64,000 bases of DNA from JANNSX01 sp046348995 (GTDB taxonomy: Bacteria; Pseudomonadota; Alphaproteobacteria; Rhizobiales; Hyphomicrobiaceae), in the NCBI GenBank assembly GCA_046348995.1, contig JAXMDB010000002.1:452710-516709 (forward strand), given 5' to 3'. Shown here piece by piece: positions 53,685-61,497 of this stretch (the first letter of the stretch is position 1; every line of letters begins with the position of its first letter). Under the pieces are notes generated by a model. The model was not told the origin of the DNA. It did not search any database and was given only the letters and a program-made list of their open reading frames with translations. The position numbers and the translations under genes are program-made.

Positions 53685-54641
53685 CTACAACCCCATCACC
53701 TTCGAGAACAGGCCCGAAATCGCGATGTCCTCCGCTGCGATGCCGGTGAGATCGGCAAGCGTGATTTCGTCGGCCTTGCGCTCGAGCTTGATCTTGCCAG
53801 ACAGCACGTCGCCGAGCATCACCGCACGATCCGCCTCGATAATGCCGGCCCGCACGGCGCAGCCGACATCACCGTGATCCACACACTGGACGACATCGTC
53901 GCACACGATGTGGCGGATGCGCGTGAATAGCGCCTCTGGTACCTCCTGCTTGCCTGGCGTGTCGGCGCCGATGGCAACGATATGCGTGCCGGGGCGAACT
54001 TGATCGGCCGTGAACAGTGCGGCGTGCGATGGCGTCGCCGTCACCACGACGTTGGATTTCGCCAGCATCTCGCCGATGGTCGCGACTGTCTCGACCTCGG
54101 CGCCCCCGGCACGCTGCTCGGCGGCGAGCGTCTCGGCTTTCGCGCGGTCACGCGCCCAGAGCACGATCTTCTGTTTCCCCAAGATGTCCGGCAGCCACTC
54201 GATGGTGAGGCCCGATTGCAGGCCCGCGCCGGCAATGCCGACCGCCTCGATCTTTGGTGGCGCCAGCGCCTTGGCGGCGATGACGGTTGCTGCCGCCGTC
54301 CGCCAGGCCGTCATCCATCCCTCGTCCTTGAAGAGCACTTTGGGCGCACCTGTCTCGGCATTGAAGACCAGGATCATGCCGTGGTTGGCGGGAAGTCCGC
54401 GCTTCGTGTTCTCGAAGAAGCCGTTGGCGATCTTGATCGTGAAGGTCTTGGCCCCCTCGGCATGGCCGTATTTGATGTGGCAATCGCCATAGGGGTCCTT
54501 GAAAATGAGCTGCCCCGGCATCGGTGACTGTATCTTGCCCTCAGCCTGCAGGATCAGCGCTTCCTTCACCGCCTCGATGACCTTCGGGCGGTCGAGATGA
54601 GGGTGGATGCGGTCGATGCCGACGATCTCGAAGTCGCTCAT
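53685..54641 (-). CDS. Ornithine cyclodeaminase / mu-crystallin family protein
   Basis: NAD(P)-dependent enzyme of 318 residues (COG2423 family). The Rossmann motif GIAGAG is at 135-140, the conserved Lys70 in FTIKIANGF and Arg114 in MTAWRTAAATVIAAK fit the active site. Family members include ornithine cyclodeaminase, alanine and lysine dehydrogenases, imino-acid reductases (DauB) and opine catabolic enzymes. With a DauR-type regulator and an aminotransferase next door, imine or D-amino-acid handling is plausible. It overlaps the aminotransferase stop by ATGA. Confidence 0.88.
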   Translation of the reverse strand: MSDFEIVGIDRIHPHLDRPKVIEAVKEALILQAEGKIQSPMPGQLIFKDPYGDCHIKYGHAEGAKTFTIKIANGFFENTKRGLPANHGMILVFNAETGAPKVLFKDEGWMTAWRTAAATVIAAKALAPPKIEAVGIAGAGLQSGLTIEWLPDILGKQKIVLWARDRAKAETLAAEQRAGGAEVETVATIGEMLAKSNVVVTATPSHAALFTADQVRPGTHIVAIGADTPGKQEVPEALFTRIRHIVCDDVVQCVDHGDVGCAVRAGIIEADRAVMLGDVLSGKIKLERKADEITLADLTGIAAEDIAISGLFSKVMGL

Positions 54642-55777
54642 GGAACGTTCCTCTGCATCCAGTTGCGGAGCGCGGTCAGCCCCTCCGGCACATGGCTACG
54701 CCCGAACCCGACCCTGAGGCAATCGGCAGGCACGGGCCCGAGCTCGGAGCGGTAGATGCTGGCAGGCAGGAACAGCACGCCACTCTCCTCCACCAGCCGC
54801 TTCGTGAAGCTTTCGACGCCGTCCGCCCCTTTGTAGCGGATGAAGGTGACGCAGCCGCCGTCCGGCTCTTGCCAGTCGAACACGTGCTTGTAGTCGGCGA
54901 AGAAGCCGTTGAGCAGACCGATGTTGGAGCGAACGATCGCGCGATTCTTCTCGAGGATCTTGTCACGGTGGGTGAGCGCGATGCGGGCCAGCACCTCCGA
55001 CGGCGCCGAATTGCAGATCGAGAGGTAGTGCTTGTAGCGCTCGAAGCGGACGAGCATGTCGCGGTCTTTGCAAGCGAGCCAGCCGATACGCAGACCGGGC
55101 AGGCCATAGGCTTTCGACATGACGTTGAGCGAGATGGCGCGGTCGTACAGATCGACCGCCTGCGGCAGACGCAACGACGGATCGCGATCGATGAGCCGGT
55201 AAACCTCGTCGGAGAAGAGCCAAATGCTGCGCTTGGCGCAGATCTCGATCAGCCGGTCGAAGGACGCACGCGGGATGATCTTTCCGGTCGGATTGTTGGG
55301 GAAATTGATCGAGATGAGCTTGGTGTTGGGCCGTATGGCGGCTTCCACCTTGCCGATGTCGAGCTCCCAACCCTTGTCGATGTCGAGCGCAACGCCCGTC
55401 ACCTCGCAGATCGAAAGCGGAAGGGTCTCGGCCGCCTGATAGTTGGGTGTCACGACGATGCAGTGGTCGGTGTCTTCCAGCATCACCTGCATGGCGACGT
55501 AGATCGCCTCCTCGGCACCCGCGAAAGTGAGAAGATGCTCGGGTTTCACGGTGTCGTAGGTCTTGGCGATCGCCTCGCGCAAAGCCGGCGCGCCGAACGT
55601 CTCGGTGTAGCCGAGGCTCAAGGTCTCGAGACTGCGGCGCTCTTCTGGGGTCGCCAGCGCCAGAAGCTCGTCCATGCGCATGTTCTCGGCGTCTGAGCCG
55701 GTCATATTGTACTTGGCGGTGAACTCCCACTGCGAGAAGTATACCTCGAGCGCGAAATCACGCATGCGGCGGCGCAT
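54638..55777 (-). CDS. Class I/II fold-type I aminotransferase
   Basis: PLP-dependent enzyme of 379 residues. NFPNNPTGKII (NNPTG at 161-165), SDEVYRLID (Asp190/Tyr193) and the Schiff-base Lys222 in NVMSKAYGLPGLRIGW are present, as is the Arg in LRVGFGRSH that binds the substrate carboxylate. The N-terminus (YFSQWEFTAKYNMTGSDAENMRMDELL) is like the capreomycidine-synthase-related subgroup rather than AspC. Start at 55777 or ATG 55765. Translationally coupled to the downstream cyclodeaminase-like gene. Substrate unknown. Confidence 0.88.
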   Translation of the reverse strand: MRRRMRDFALEVYFSQWEFTAKYNMTGSDAENMRMDELLALATPEERRSLETLSLGYTETFGAPALREAIAKTYDTVKPEHLLTFAGAEEAIYVAMQVMLEDTDHCIVVTPNYQAAETLPLSICEVTGVALDIDKGWELDIGKVEAAIRPNTKLISINFPNNPTGKIIPRASFDRLIEICAKRSIWLFSDEVYRLIDRDPSLRLPQAVDLYDRAISLNVMSKAYGLPGLRIGWLACKDRDMLVRFERYKHYLSICNSAPSEVLARIALTHRDKILEKNRAIVRSNIGLLNGFFADYKHVFDWQEPDGGCVTFIRYKGADGVESFTKRLVEESGVLFLPASIYRSELGPVPADCLRVGFGRSHVPEGLTALRNWMQRNVP

Positions 55778-55792
55778 TGGACTCTCCTTAGG

Positions 55793-56422
55793 TCACTTGG
55801 TTTGAGCGGCGCGCTCGCGCAACTGTGCGAGGCGATTGTAGATCGTGGCGCGCGACAGCCTCAGCACCTCCGCAATGTACGGCACCGCCTTGCGGACCTC
55901 GAAGAGTCCCTCCCGGTCCAGCTTGGCGATGAGATCGTCCTTGTCCGCGCCGTTGAGGCTGGCGATGCTGCGTCCCCTGTCCTTCAGGAAGCCCCCGACG
56001 ATCGCGTTGACGGCCTCGCGCCAATCCTTTGCGAACAGCGCGGGGATCTGCTCTTTCTTCTCGGGGAGAGCGATCAAGCTCGTGAGTTGATCGAGCGCGC
56101 CGGCGAAGGCCTCTATGTCATGGTTGATGCAGAGCAGGCCGATGGGTTTGCCGTCCTGGTCGCGGATGAGCGACGTGATGGATTTTAGCCGCCTTCCATC
56201 CCAGTTTGTCTTGGGGTAGGGACCAATGACGTCGGAAGCGAGGTCGAACTCGCTCTCGGCCTCTGTGAGCGAGTTGTCGCCGGGCACCCGTTTGGAATAG
56301 CTGTTGGCGATGTAAGCGATGGTGCCTGTCTTGAGGTCGTGCAAGACGACCTCGGCGTGCGGCCATAGGAGCTGAACGATCGCATCGCAAACAGGGACAT
56401 ATGTGAGGAGCGCGCGCGGCAT
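55793..56422 (-). CDS. YheO/DauR-type transcriptional regulator (PAS_6 + HTH)
   Basis: A 209-residue regulator with an N-terminal YheO-like PAS domain (about 5-115, LWPHAEVVLHDLKTGTIAYIAN and DGKPIGLLCINHDIE) and a C-terminal helix-turn-helix (about 165-205, VRKAVPYIAEVLRLSRATIYNRL). DauR of Pseudomonas, in the same family, controls D-arginine catabolism. ATG at 56422; a TTG at 56458 lies inside the palindrome. It is divergent from soxB and 15 bp upstream of the aminotransferase gene, so it may regulate both directions. Confidence 0.88.
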   Translation of the reverse strand: MPRALLTYVPVCDAIVQLLWPHAEVVLHDLKTGTIAYIANSYSKRVPGDNSLTEAESEFDLASDVIGPYPKTNWDGRRLKSITSLIRDQDGKPIGLLCINHDIEAFAGALDQLTSLIALPEKKEQIPALFAKDWREAVNAIVGGFLKDRGRSIASLNGADKDDLIAKLDREGLFEVRKAVPYIAEVLRLSRATIYNRLAQLRERAAQTK

Positions 56423-56432
56423 GGGTCGGAAG

Positions 56433-56458
56433 TTGACGCAGATTTTACAATCTGTCAA
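56433..56458. promoter_or_regulatory. Palindromic operator between regulator and soxB
   Basis: CAGATT-TTAC-AATCTG (56439-56454), extended to TTGAC(g)CAGATT...AATCTG(t)CAA. Symmetric and centred in the 70-bp divergent gap. The best candidate binding site of the YheO/DauR-like regulator. Confidence 0.5.
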
Positions 56459-56492
56459 TCTAAGACAAAATGGCTAGAGTCCGGACCGCCGC

Positions 56493-57743
56493 ATGACTCG
56501 CTACTCCGCCTGGAAAGTCCTCGAGCAGGGCCTCGCCGGCCAGACCGGCTGGACGCCCGCCTGGCGCCATCCCGACCCCAAGCCGGCCTATGATGTGCTG
56601 ATCCTCGGCGCGGGCGGACACGGGCTGTCGGCCGCGTATCACCTGGCCGAGCGCTATGGCCTGCGTAATGTCGCGGTGATCGAGAAAGGCTGGCTCGGCG
56701 GCGGCAATACGGGCCGCAACACGACGGTCGTCCGCTCCAATTACTACTACCCCGAAAGCGCCGCGCTCTACGATCTGGCGCTCAGGATGTACGAGGGGCT
56801 GTCGAAGGAGCTCAACTACAACATCATGCTCTCGCAGCGCGGCATGCTCGAGATCGCGCATTCCCCGGCCGAGATGGAGCTCTACGGGCGGATGGCGAAT
56901 GCCATGCGCATCAACGGCATCGATATGGAGCTGCTCGATCCCGACGACGTGCGCCGCCTGGTGCCGATCATCAACCCGGACGATCGCATCCGCTATCCCA
57001 ATTGCGGCGGCATGTTCCAGCCGCGCGCCGGCATCGCTCGCCACGATGCCGTCGCCTGGGGATACGCCCGGGCCGCCGACCAGCGCGGCGTCGACATCAT
57101 CCAGAACTGCGAGGTGACCGGCATCTCGATGGCAGGCGGCCGCGTCACCGGCGTCGAGACGACGCGCGGCAAGATCGGGGCCGGCCGCATCGGTCTGGCA
57201 CTCGCCGGCAACACCTCGCATATCGCCAGCATGGTCGGGCTCGAGCTGCCGCTGCAGAGCTACACGCTGCAGGCGATGGTGAGCGAGCCGTTGAAGCCTA
57301 TGCTCCACACCGTCGCCGCCTCTCTCGGCATCGGGGCCTATGTCAGTCAGTCGGACAAGGGCGAGCTCGTGATGGGCGGTGGGCTCGATCGCGCGCCCTC
57401 CTACATGCAGCGCGGCAATTTCCCGATGACGCAGAACGTCGTCGCGGCCATGCTCGAGCTGTTCCCGAGCTTCGGCTCGCTCAAGATCATGCGGCAGTGG
57501 GGCGGCATCGTCGATGTGTCGCCGGATAGTTCGCCGATCCTCGGGCCGACGCCGGTCGATGGCCTGTACATAAATTGCGGCTGGGGGACCGGCGGATTCA
57601 AAGCCATTCCCTCCGGCGGCCTGATGCTCGCGCATGCGCTCGCGACAGGCGGGCATCACGAGCTCTCCAAGCCATTCGATTACAACCGCTTCGCCCGCTC
57701 CCGCCTCGTCGACGAGGCCGCTGGCGCCGGCATCGCACATTGA
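56493..57743 (+). CDS. soxB: Sarcosine oxidase beta subunit
   Basis: FAD-binding subunit of 416 residues of heterotetrameric sarcosine oxidase, which oxidises sarcosine to glycine and passes the methyl group to tetrahydrofolate. The Rossmann motif GAGGHG is at 39-44, followed by IEKGWLGGGNTGRNTTVVRSNY, and RAGIARHDAVAWG contains the His (184) that in known enzymes carries covalent FMN. CGWGTGGFKAIPSGG near the end is typical. First gene of the rightward operon soxB-D-A-G-oxidase. Confidence 0.95.
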   Translation: MTRYSAWKVLEQGLAGQTGWTPAWRHPDPKPAYDVLILGAGGHGLSAAYHLAERYGLRNVAVIEKGWLGGGNTGRNTTVVRSNYYYPESAALYDLALRMYEGLSKELNYNIMLSQRGMLEIAHSPAEMELYGRMANAMRINGIDMELLDPDDVRRLVPIINPDDRIRYPNCGGMFQPRAGIARHDAVAWGYARAADQRGVDIIQNCEVTGISMAGGRVTGVETTRGKIGAGRIGLALAGNTSHIASMVGLELPLQSYTLQAMVSEPLKPMLHTVAASLGIGAYVSQSDKGELVMGGGLDRAPSYMQRGNFPMTQNVVAAMLELFPSFGSLKIMRQWGGIVDVSPDSSPILGPTPVDGLYINCGWGTGGFKAIPSGGLMLAHALATGGHHELSKPFDYNRFARSRLVDEAAGAGIAH

Positions 57744-57766
57744 GGCAAGACATGCGGAAAGCTCCT

Positions 57767-57883
57767 GATCGGATGCACCATTGGGCGAGCTGCCGCTCGC
57801 CCCTAGGAGGGATGGGCTGTGTGCATGCGACCGTAGGGGCGACCGGCAGGTCGCCCGGCCTTGAGACACATTCAGATCGGATG
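57767..57883. repeat. Double palindrome flanked by a 9-bp direct repeat, inserted between soxB and soxD
   Basis: Hairpin 1: GGGCGAGC-TGCC-GCTCGCCC (57783-57802). Hairpin 2: GGGCGACC-GGCA-GGTCGCCC (57837-57856). TCGCCCCTA and TAGGGGCGA between them are also inverse. GATCGGATG occurs on both sides (57767-57775 and 57875-57883), as a target duplication would. The family is shared with 21583-21609. Confidence 0.6.
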
Positions 57884-57896
57884 GGATGAGCCAATC

Positions 57897-58151
57897 ATGC
57901 AGCGCTTTCCCTGTCCCCATTGTGGACCTCGCGACGAGGTCGAGTTCTTCTACGCGGCCGACGCGGGCAAAACCCGACCCGGACGCGACTGCTCGGCCGA
58001 GGACTGGGCGCGCTATCGCTTCATGCGCAAGAACGCGAAGGGCCCGGCGAAAGAGCTGTGGCTGCACGCTGGCGGCTGCGGCCAGTGGATCTTCATTCAG
58101 CGCGATACGCTGACCCACGCCGTCATCGGATCGGAGGCGTTGGGCGCATGA
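57897..58151 (+). CDS. soxD: Sarcosine oxidase delta subunit
   Basis: Small zinc-binding subunit of 84 residues. C6-x2-C9 (FPCPHCGPRDEVEFFY) and the later His/Cys in WLHAGGCGQWIF supply the zinc site. DCSAEDWARYRFMRKNAKGP is typical. The ATG at 57897 gives the normal N-terminus. Overlaps soxA by ATGA. Confidence 0.95.
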   Translation: MQRFPCPHCGPRDEVEFFYAADAGKTRPGRDCSAEDWARYRFMRKNAKGPAKELWLHAGGCGQWIFIQRDTLTHAVIGSEALGA

Positions 58152-60964
58152 GCGGACCTGTTCGCCTGGAGGCCGGCGGCGGCGCGATCGACCGCATGAA
58201 GCCGCTGCGGTTCGCGTTCGATGGCCAATCGCTGTCGGGCTTTGCCGGCGATACCGTCGCTTCCGCGCTGCTTGCCAACGGCGTCTCGATCGTCGGCCGC
58301 AGCTTCAAATATCACCGTCCGCGCGGCGTCTTCTCGGCCGGCATCGAGGAGCCGAATGCGATCCTCGATCTCAACCACGGATCGCGTCACGATCCCCTCT
58401 GCCGCGCCACGATCGAGCCGCTCGCCGAGGGCATGGTGTTGCGCTCGGTGCACGCGCAGGGAACGGCGGCTAGGGACGGGCTCTCTTATATCGACCGGTT
58501 CGCGCGCTTCATTCCATCCGGCTTCTACTACAAGACGTTCCTCTGGCCGAGCTGGGAAGCCTACGAGGCGCGGATCCGCGCCATGGCCGGCATCGGCACG
58601 TTGGATGCGCGGAGCCGCAGCGCCGTCGTCGGCGAGCATTTCCGGACCGTCGACGTGGCGGTCGTCGGCGGGGGGCCTGCGGGTATTGCCGCGGCACTCG
58701 CGGCGGCAAAGGCTGGACGGAGCGTGCTCATCGCCGACATGGACTCAGAGCTCGGCGGCTCGCTCACGGTGCGTGAGGACGAGATCGCGGGACGATCCGG
58801 CGTCGAGTGGGCCCGCGAGTCGGCCGCACAACTCGAGTCGGTGGGCGCTCTCGTTCTGACCCGGACGATGGCCTTCGGCCTCTACGATCACAATGCTCTG
58901 GTCATGGTCGAGCGCACCGATACGGGCGAGCGCCTCTGGCGTATCCGGGCGCGGGAGATCGTGCTCGCGGCCGGCGCCATCGAGCGCCCTATGCTGTTTG
59001 CGGACAATGACCGGCCGGGCGTCATGCTCGCGGGTGCGGCGCTCAGCTATCTCAGGCGTCGCGCGGTACGCATGGGGAGCCGCGCCGTCATTGCGACCAA
59101 CAACGACAGCACGCACGAGCTTGCGACCGCGCTGAAAGCGGCTGGCGCAGAGGTGCTCGTCGTCGATGCGCGGCGCTCTGACGAGGTGGTGAGCGTCGAG
59201 GGCCGCGACCGGGTCGAGGCGGTGCACTTGGCCGACGGCTCGACGATCGCCGCCGATCTCGTCGCGGTCTCCGGCGGCTTCTCTCCGGCCTTGCATCTCT
59301 ACGCGCATGCCAAGGGCCGCGTGACGTGGGACGCCGCCAAGGCCGCGTTCGTGCCGCGCGACCGGATCGCGGGCTTGACGGTCGTAGGCGCCGCCAACGG
59401 CACGTTCAATCTGGGGCCCGCGCTCGCCGAAGGCTGGGCCGCGGGTGGAGGAGCGCCAGCCGATGCGCCGCGGTCGAGTAGCGCCTCACGCACCTGGTCC
59501 GGTGCACCGTCGCGAAGCTTCGAGGACAACCCTGGCCGCATTTGGGTCGATCTTCAGAACGACGTCACCACCAAGGATATCGTGCTCGCGCATCGCGAGA
59601 GCTACGTCTCGGTCGAGCATCTGAAGCGCTACACGACGCTCGGCATGGCGACGGATCAAGGCAAGACGTCGAACGTCAATGGCCTCGCTGTTCTCGCCGC
59701 GCTCGAAGGTCGCGAGATGGGAGAGGCCGGCGTCACGACCTTCCGGCCTCCGTATGCGCCGGTGAGCTTTGCCGCCATCTCCGCCCGTCATCGGGGTGAG
59801 CACGCGCATCCGGTGAAGCGGCTCCCCGCCGAGAACGAGCACCGCGCCGAGAACGCGTATTTCCGCGAGTACGGTGGCATCCTGAGGCCCGCCTGGTATG
59901 GCGACAAGGAGGGCGCCGTGTCGCGCGAATGTCTCGCCACGCGCAACGGCGTCGCCGTCTTCGACGGTTCGCCGCTCGGCAAGATCGAGGTCGTCGGACC
60001 CGATGCGGCCAAGCTCATGGACTTCGTCTTCTACACGCGCATGTCGACGCTCGCACCCGGCAAGGCGCGCTATGGCCTGATGCTGACGGAAGGCGGCGCC
60101 GTGTTCGACGATGGTGTCGTGCTGCGGCTGTCGGCGGACCGGTTCGTCGTCTCGTGCTCGTCGAGCCATGTCGCCGGGGTCAATGCGCATCTCGAAGCCT
60201 GGCGGCAGGACATCTTCGATCGCCGCCGCGTTGTCATCCAGGATACCACCGCGCAGTGGGGCACGATCACGATCGCGGGGCCGGGATCGGCGAAGCTTGT
60301 CGCATCGCTCGGTTTGAGTGCCGAGCTCGATCGCGTGCCGCACATGAGCGTCGTCGAAGGTCGTTTCGAAGGTCGCCCCGTCCGCATCGCGCGCGTGAGC
60401 TTCGTCGGTGAGCGGAGCTACGAGATCGCCGTTCCAGCGACGTTGGCGCCGGCGCTGTGGCGCGCAGCACGCAAGCAGGGGGCCGTGCCGATGGGTGTTG
60501 AAGCCCTCTCCGTGCTCCGGCTCGAGAAGGGCTTCATCATCGTCGGCGCGGATACGGACGGCGAGACGATGCCGCACGATCTCGGCTTCGGCGGTCCGCG
60601 CGAGAAGCGAAAAGACTCATACGTCGGCGACCGCGCGCTGTTCACCGAGGACGCGATGCGCACCGATCGGCGGCAGCTCGTCGGATTGCGCGCACTGGAC
60701 GAGCGCGTGTTGCCGCCGGGGGCGCATGCGGTCGTTGCTGCCGGCGCATCTCGGCGCAGCATCGGCTTCGTCACCTCGACCGCCATGAGCCCGACGCTCG
60801 GCCGCCCCGTCGCGCTCGGCATGATCGAGAATGGCCGCGCTCGCATGGGCGAGGTGCTCGACCTCGAGAGCTATGGCTACAAGCGGACCGGCGGCAGCCG
60901 GCATCGGGCCGAGATCGTCGCGCCTTGTGCGTATGATCCGGAAGGAGGCCGCCTCGATGCATAA
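58148..60964 (+). CDS. soxA: Sarcosine oxidase alpha subunit
   Basis: Large subunit of 938 residues. The N-terminal region FAFDGQSLSGFAGDTVASALLANG is the ferredoxin-like domain, then the NAD-binding Rossmann domain (VVGGGPAGIAAALAAAKAG, about 177-195) and a second dinucleotide part (LAAGAIERPMLFADNDRPGVML). The C-terminal half (about 550-938) is the GcvT-like folate-binding domain (RNGVAVFDGSPLGKIEVVGP ... GVEALSVLRLEKGFIIVG). Full family length, no truncation. It overlaps soxG by 8 bp. Confidence 0.96.
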   Translation: MSGPVRLEAGGGAIDRMKPLRFAFDGQSLSGFAGDTVASALLANGVSIVGRSFKYHRPRGVFSAGIEEPNAILDLNHGSRHDPLCRATIEPLAEGMVLRSVHAQGTAARDGLSYIDRFARFIPSGFYYKTFLWPSWEAYEARIRAMAGIGTLDARSRSAVVGEHFRTVDVAVVGGGPAGIAAALAAAKAGRSVLIADMDSELGGSLTVREDEIAGRSGVEWARESAAQLESVGALVLTRTMAFGLYDHNALVMVERTDTGERLWRIRAREIVLAAGAIERPMLFADNDRPGVMLAGAALSYLRRRAVRMGSRAVIATNNDSTHELATALKAAGAEVLVVDARRSDEVVSVEGRDRVEAVHLADGSTIAADLVAVSGGFSPALHLYAHAKGRVTWDAAKAAFVPRDRIAGLTVVGAANGTFNLGPALAEGWAAGGGAPADAPRSSSASRTWSGAPSRSFEDNPGRIWVDLQNDVTTKDIVLAHRESYVSVEHLKRYTTLGMATDQGKTSNVNGLAVLAALEGREMGEAGVTTFRPPYAPVSFAAISARHRGEHAHPVKRLPAENEHRAENAYFREYGGILRPAWYGDKEGAVSRECLATRNGVAVFDGSPLGKIEVVGPDAAKLMDFVFYTRMSTLAPGKARYGLMLTEGGAVFDDGVVLRLSADRFVVSCSSSHVAGVNAHLEAWRQDIFDRRRVVIQDTTAQWGTITIAGPGSAKLVASLGLSAELDRVPHMSVVEGRFEGRPVRIARVSFVGERSYEIAVPATLAPALWRAARKQGAVPMGVEALSVLRLEKGFIIVGADTDGETMPHDLGFGGPREKRKDSYVGDRALFTEDAMRTDRRQLVGLRALDERVLPPGAHAVVAAGASRRSIGFVTSTAMSPTLGRPVALGMIENGRARMGEVLDLESYGYKRTGGSRHRAEIVAPCAYDPEGGRLDA

Positions 60965-61493
60965 CCGTGGTGAGTTCTGGACACCCGTGATCGATTGGAG
61001 CCGTGCGCGGCTCGATCGCAACGATGTGCGCATCACCGCGGCCTCCGGACTCGAGCAGATCCTGCTCGTCAGCGGCGATATCGGCGCGTTTCTCAGCCGT
61101 CGCGGCTTGCCCTGTGCGCTCGGGCCGCGTGACGAGGCGAAAGGCTCGAGCTACGCCCTCTCGCTCGCGCCTGATCGCGTCCTGTCTATCAGCGAAGCAG
61201 CCAGTCCCGTCGATCTCGGTTGGACGGAAACGGGTTTTGCTGTCGCCGACATGACCGATGGCATCGTCGCCATCGACGTCGAAGGCCCGGGAGCGCTCGA
61301 GCTGATACAGCAGGGCACGAGCTACGACTTCACGATGCGCGACCGGCACGAGGGCGAGTCGGCCAACATCGTGTTTGCTGGATTGCGCGTGGCGGTCGTA
61401 CGCCGCGCCGGCGGCTATCGCCTGCACGCCGAGCGCCCGTTCGCCACCACGCTGTGGACCTGGCTCGAGCAAGCGTCCGCGCAAGAAGGATGA
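60957..61493 (+). CDS. soxG: Sarcosine oxidase gamma subunit
   Basis: A 178-residue gamma subunit with a GcvT-like fold; SSYALSLAPDRVLSISEA and DMTDGIVAIDVEGPGALELIQ are recognisable, as is the end GGYRLHAERPFATTLWTWL. ATG at 60957 follows AAGGAGG. Its start lies inside the soxA end and the next gene follows after 4 bp. Confidence 0.92.
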   Translation: MHNRGEFWTPVIDWSRARLDRNDVRITAASGLEQILLVSGDIGAFLSRRGLPCALGPRDEAKGSSYALSLAPDRVLSISEAASPVDLGWTETGFAVADMTDGIVAIDVEGPGALELIQQGTSYDFTMRDRHEGESANIVFAGLRVAVVRRAGGYRLHAERPFATTLWTWLEQASAQEG

Positions 61494-61497
61494 TGCC

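Noticed and set aside
56460..58118. Antisense open frame opposite soxB and soxD
   Set aside because: Crosses two well-supported genes and the palindromic insert; no recognisable protein.
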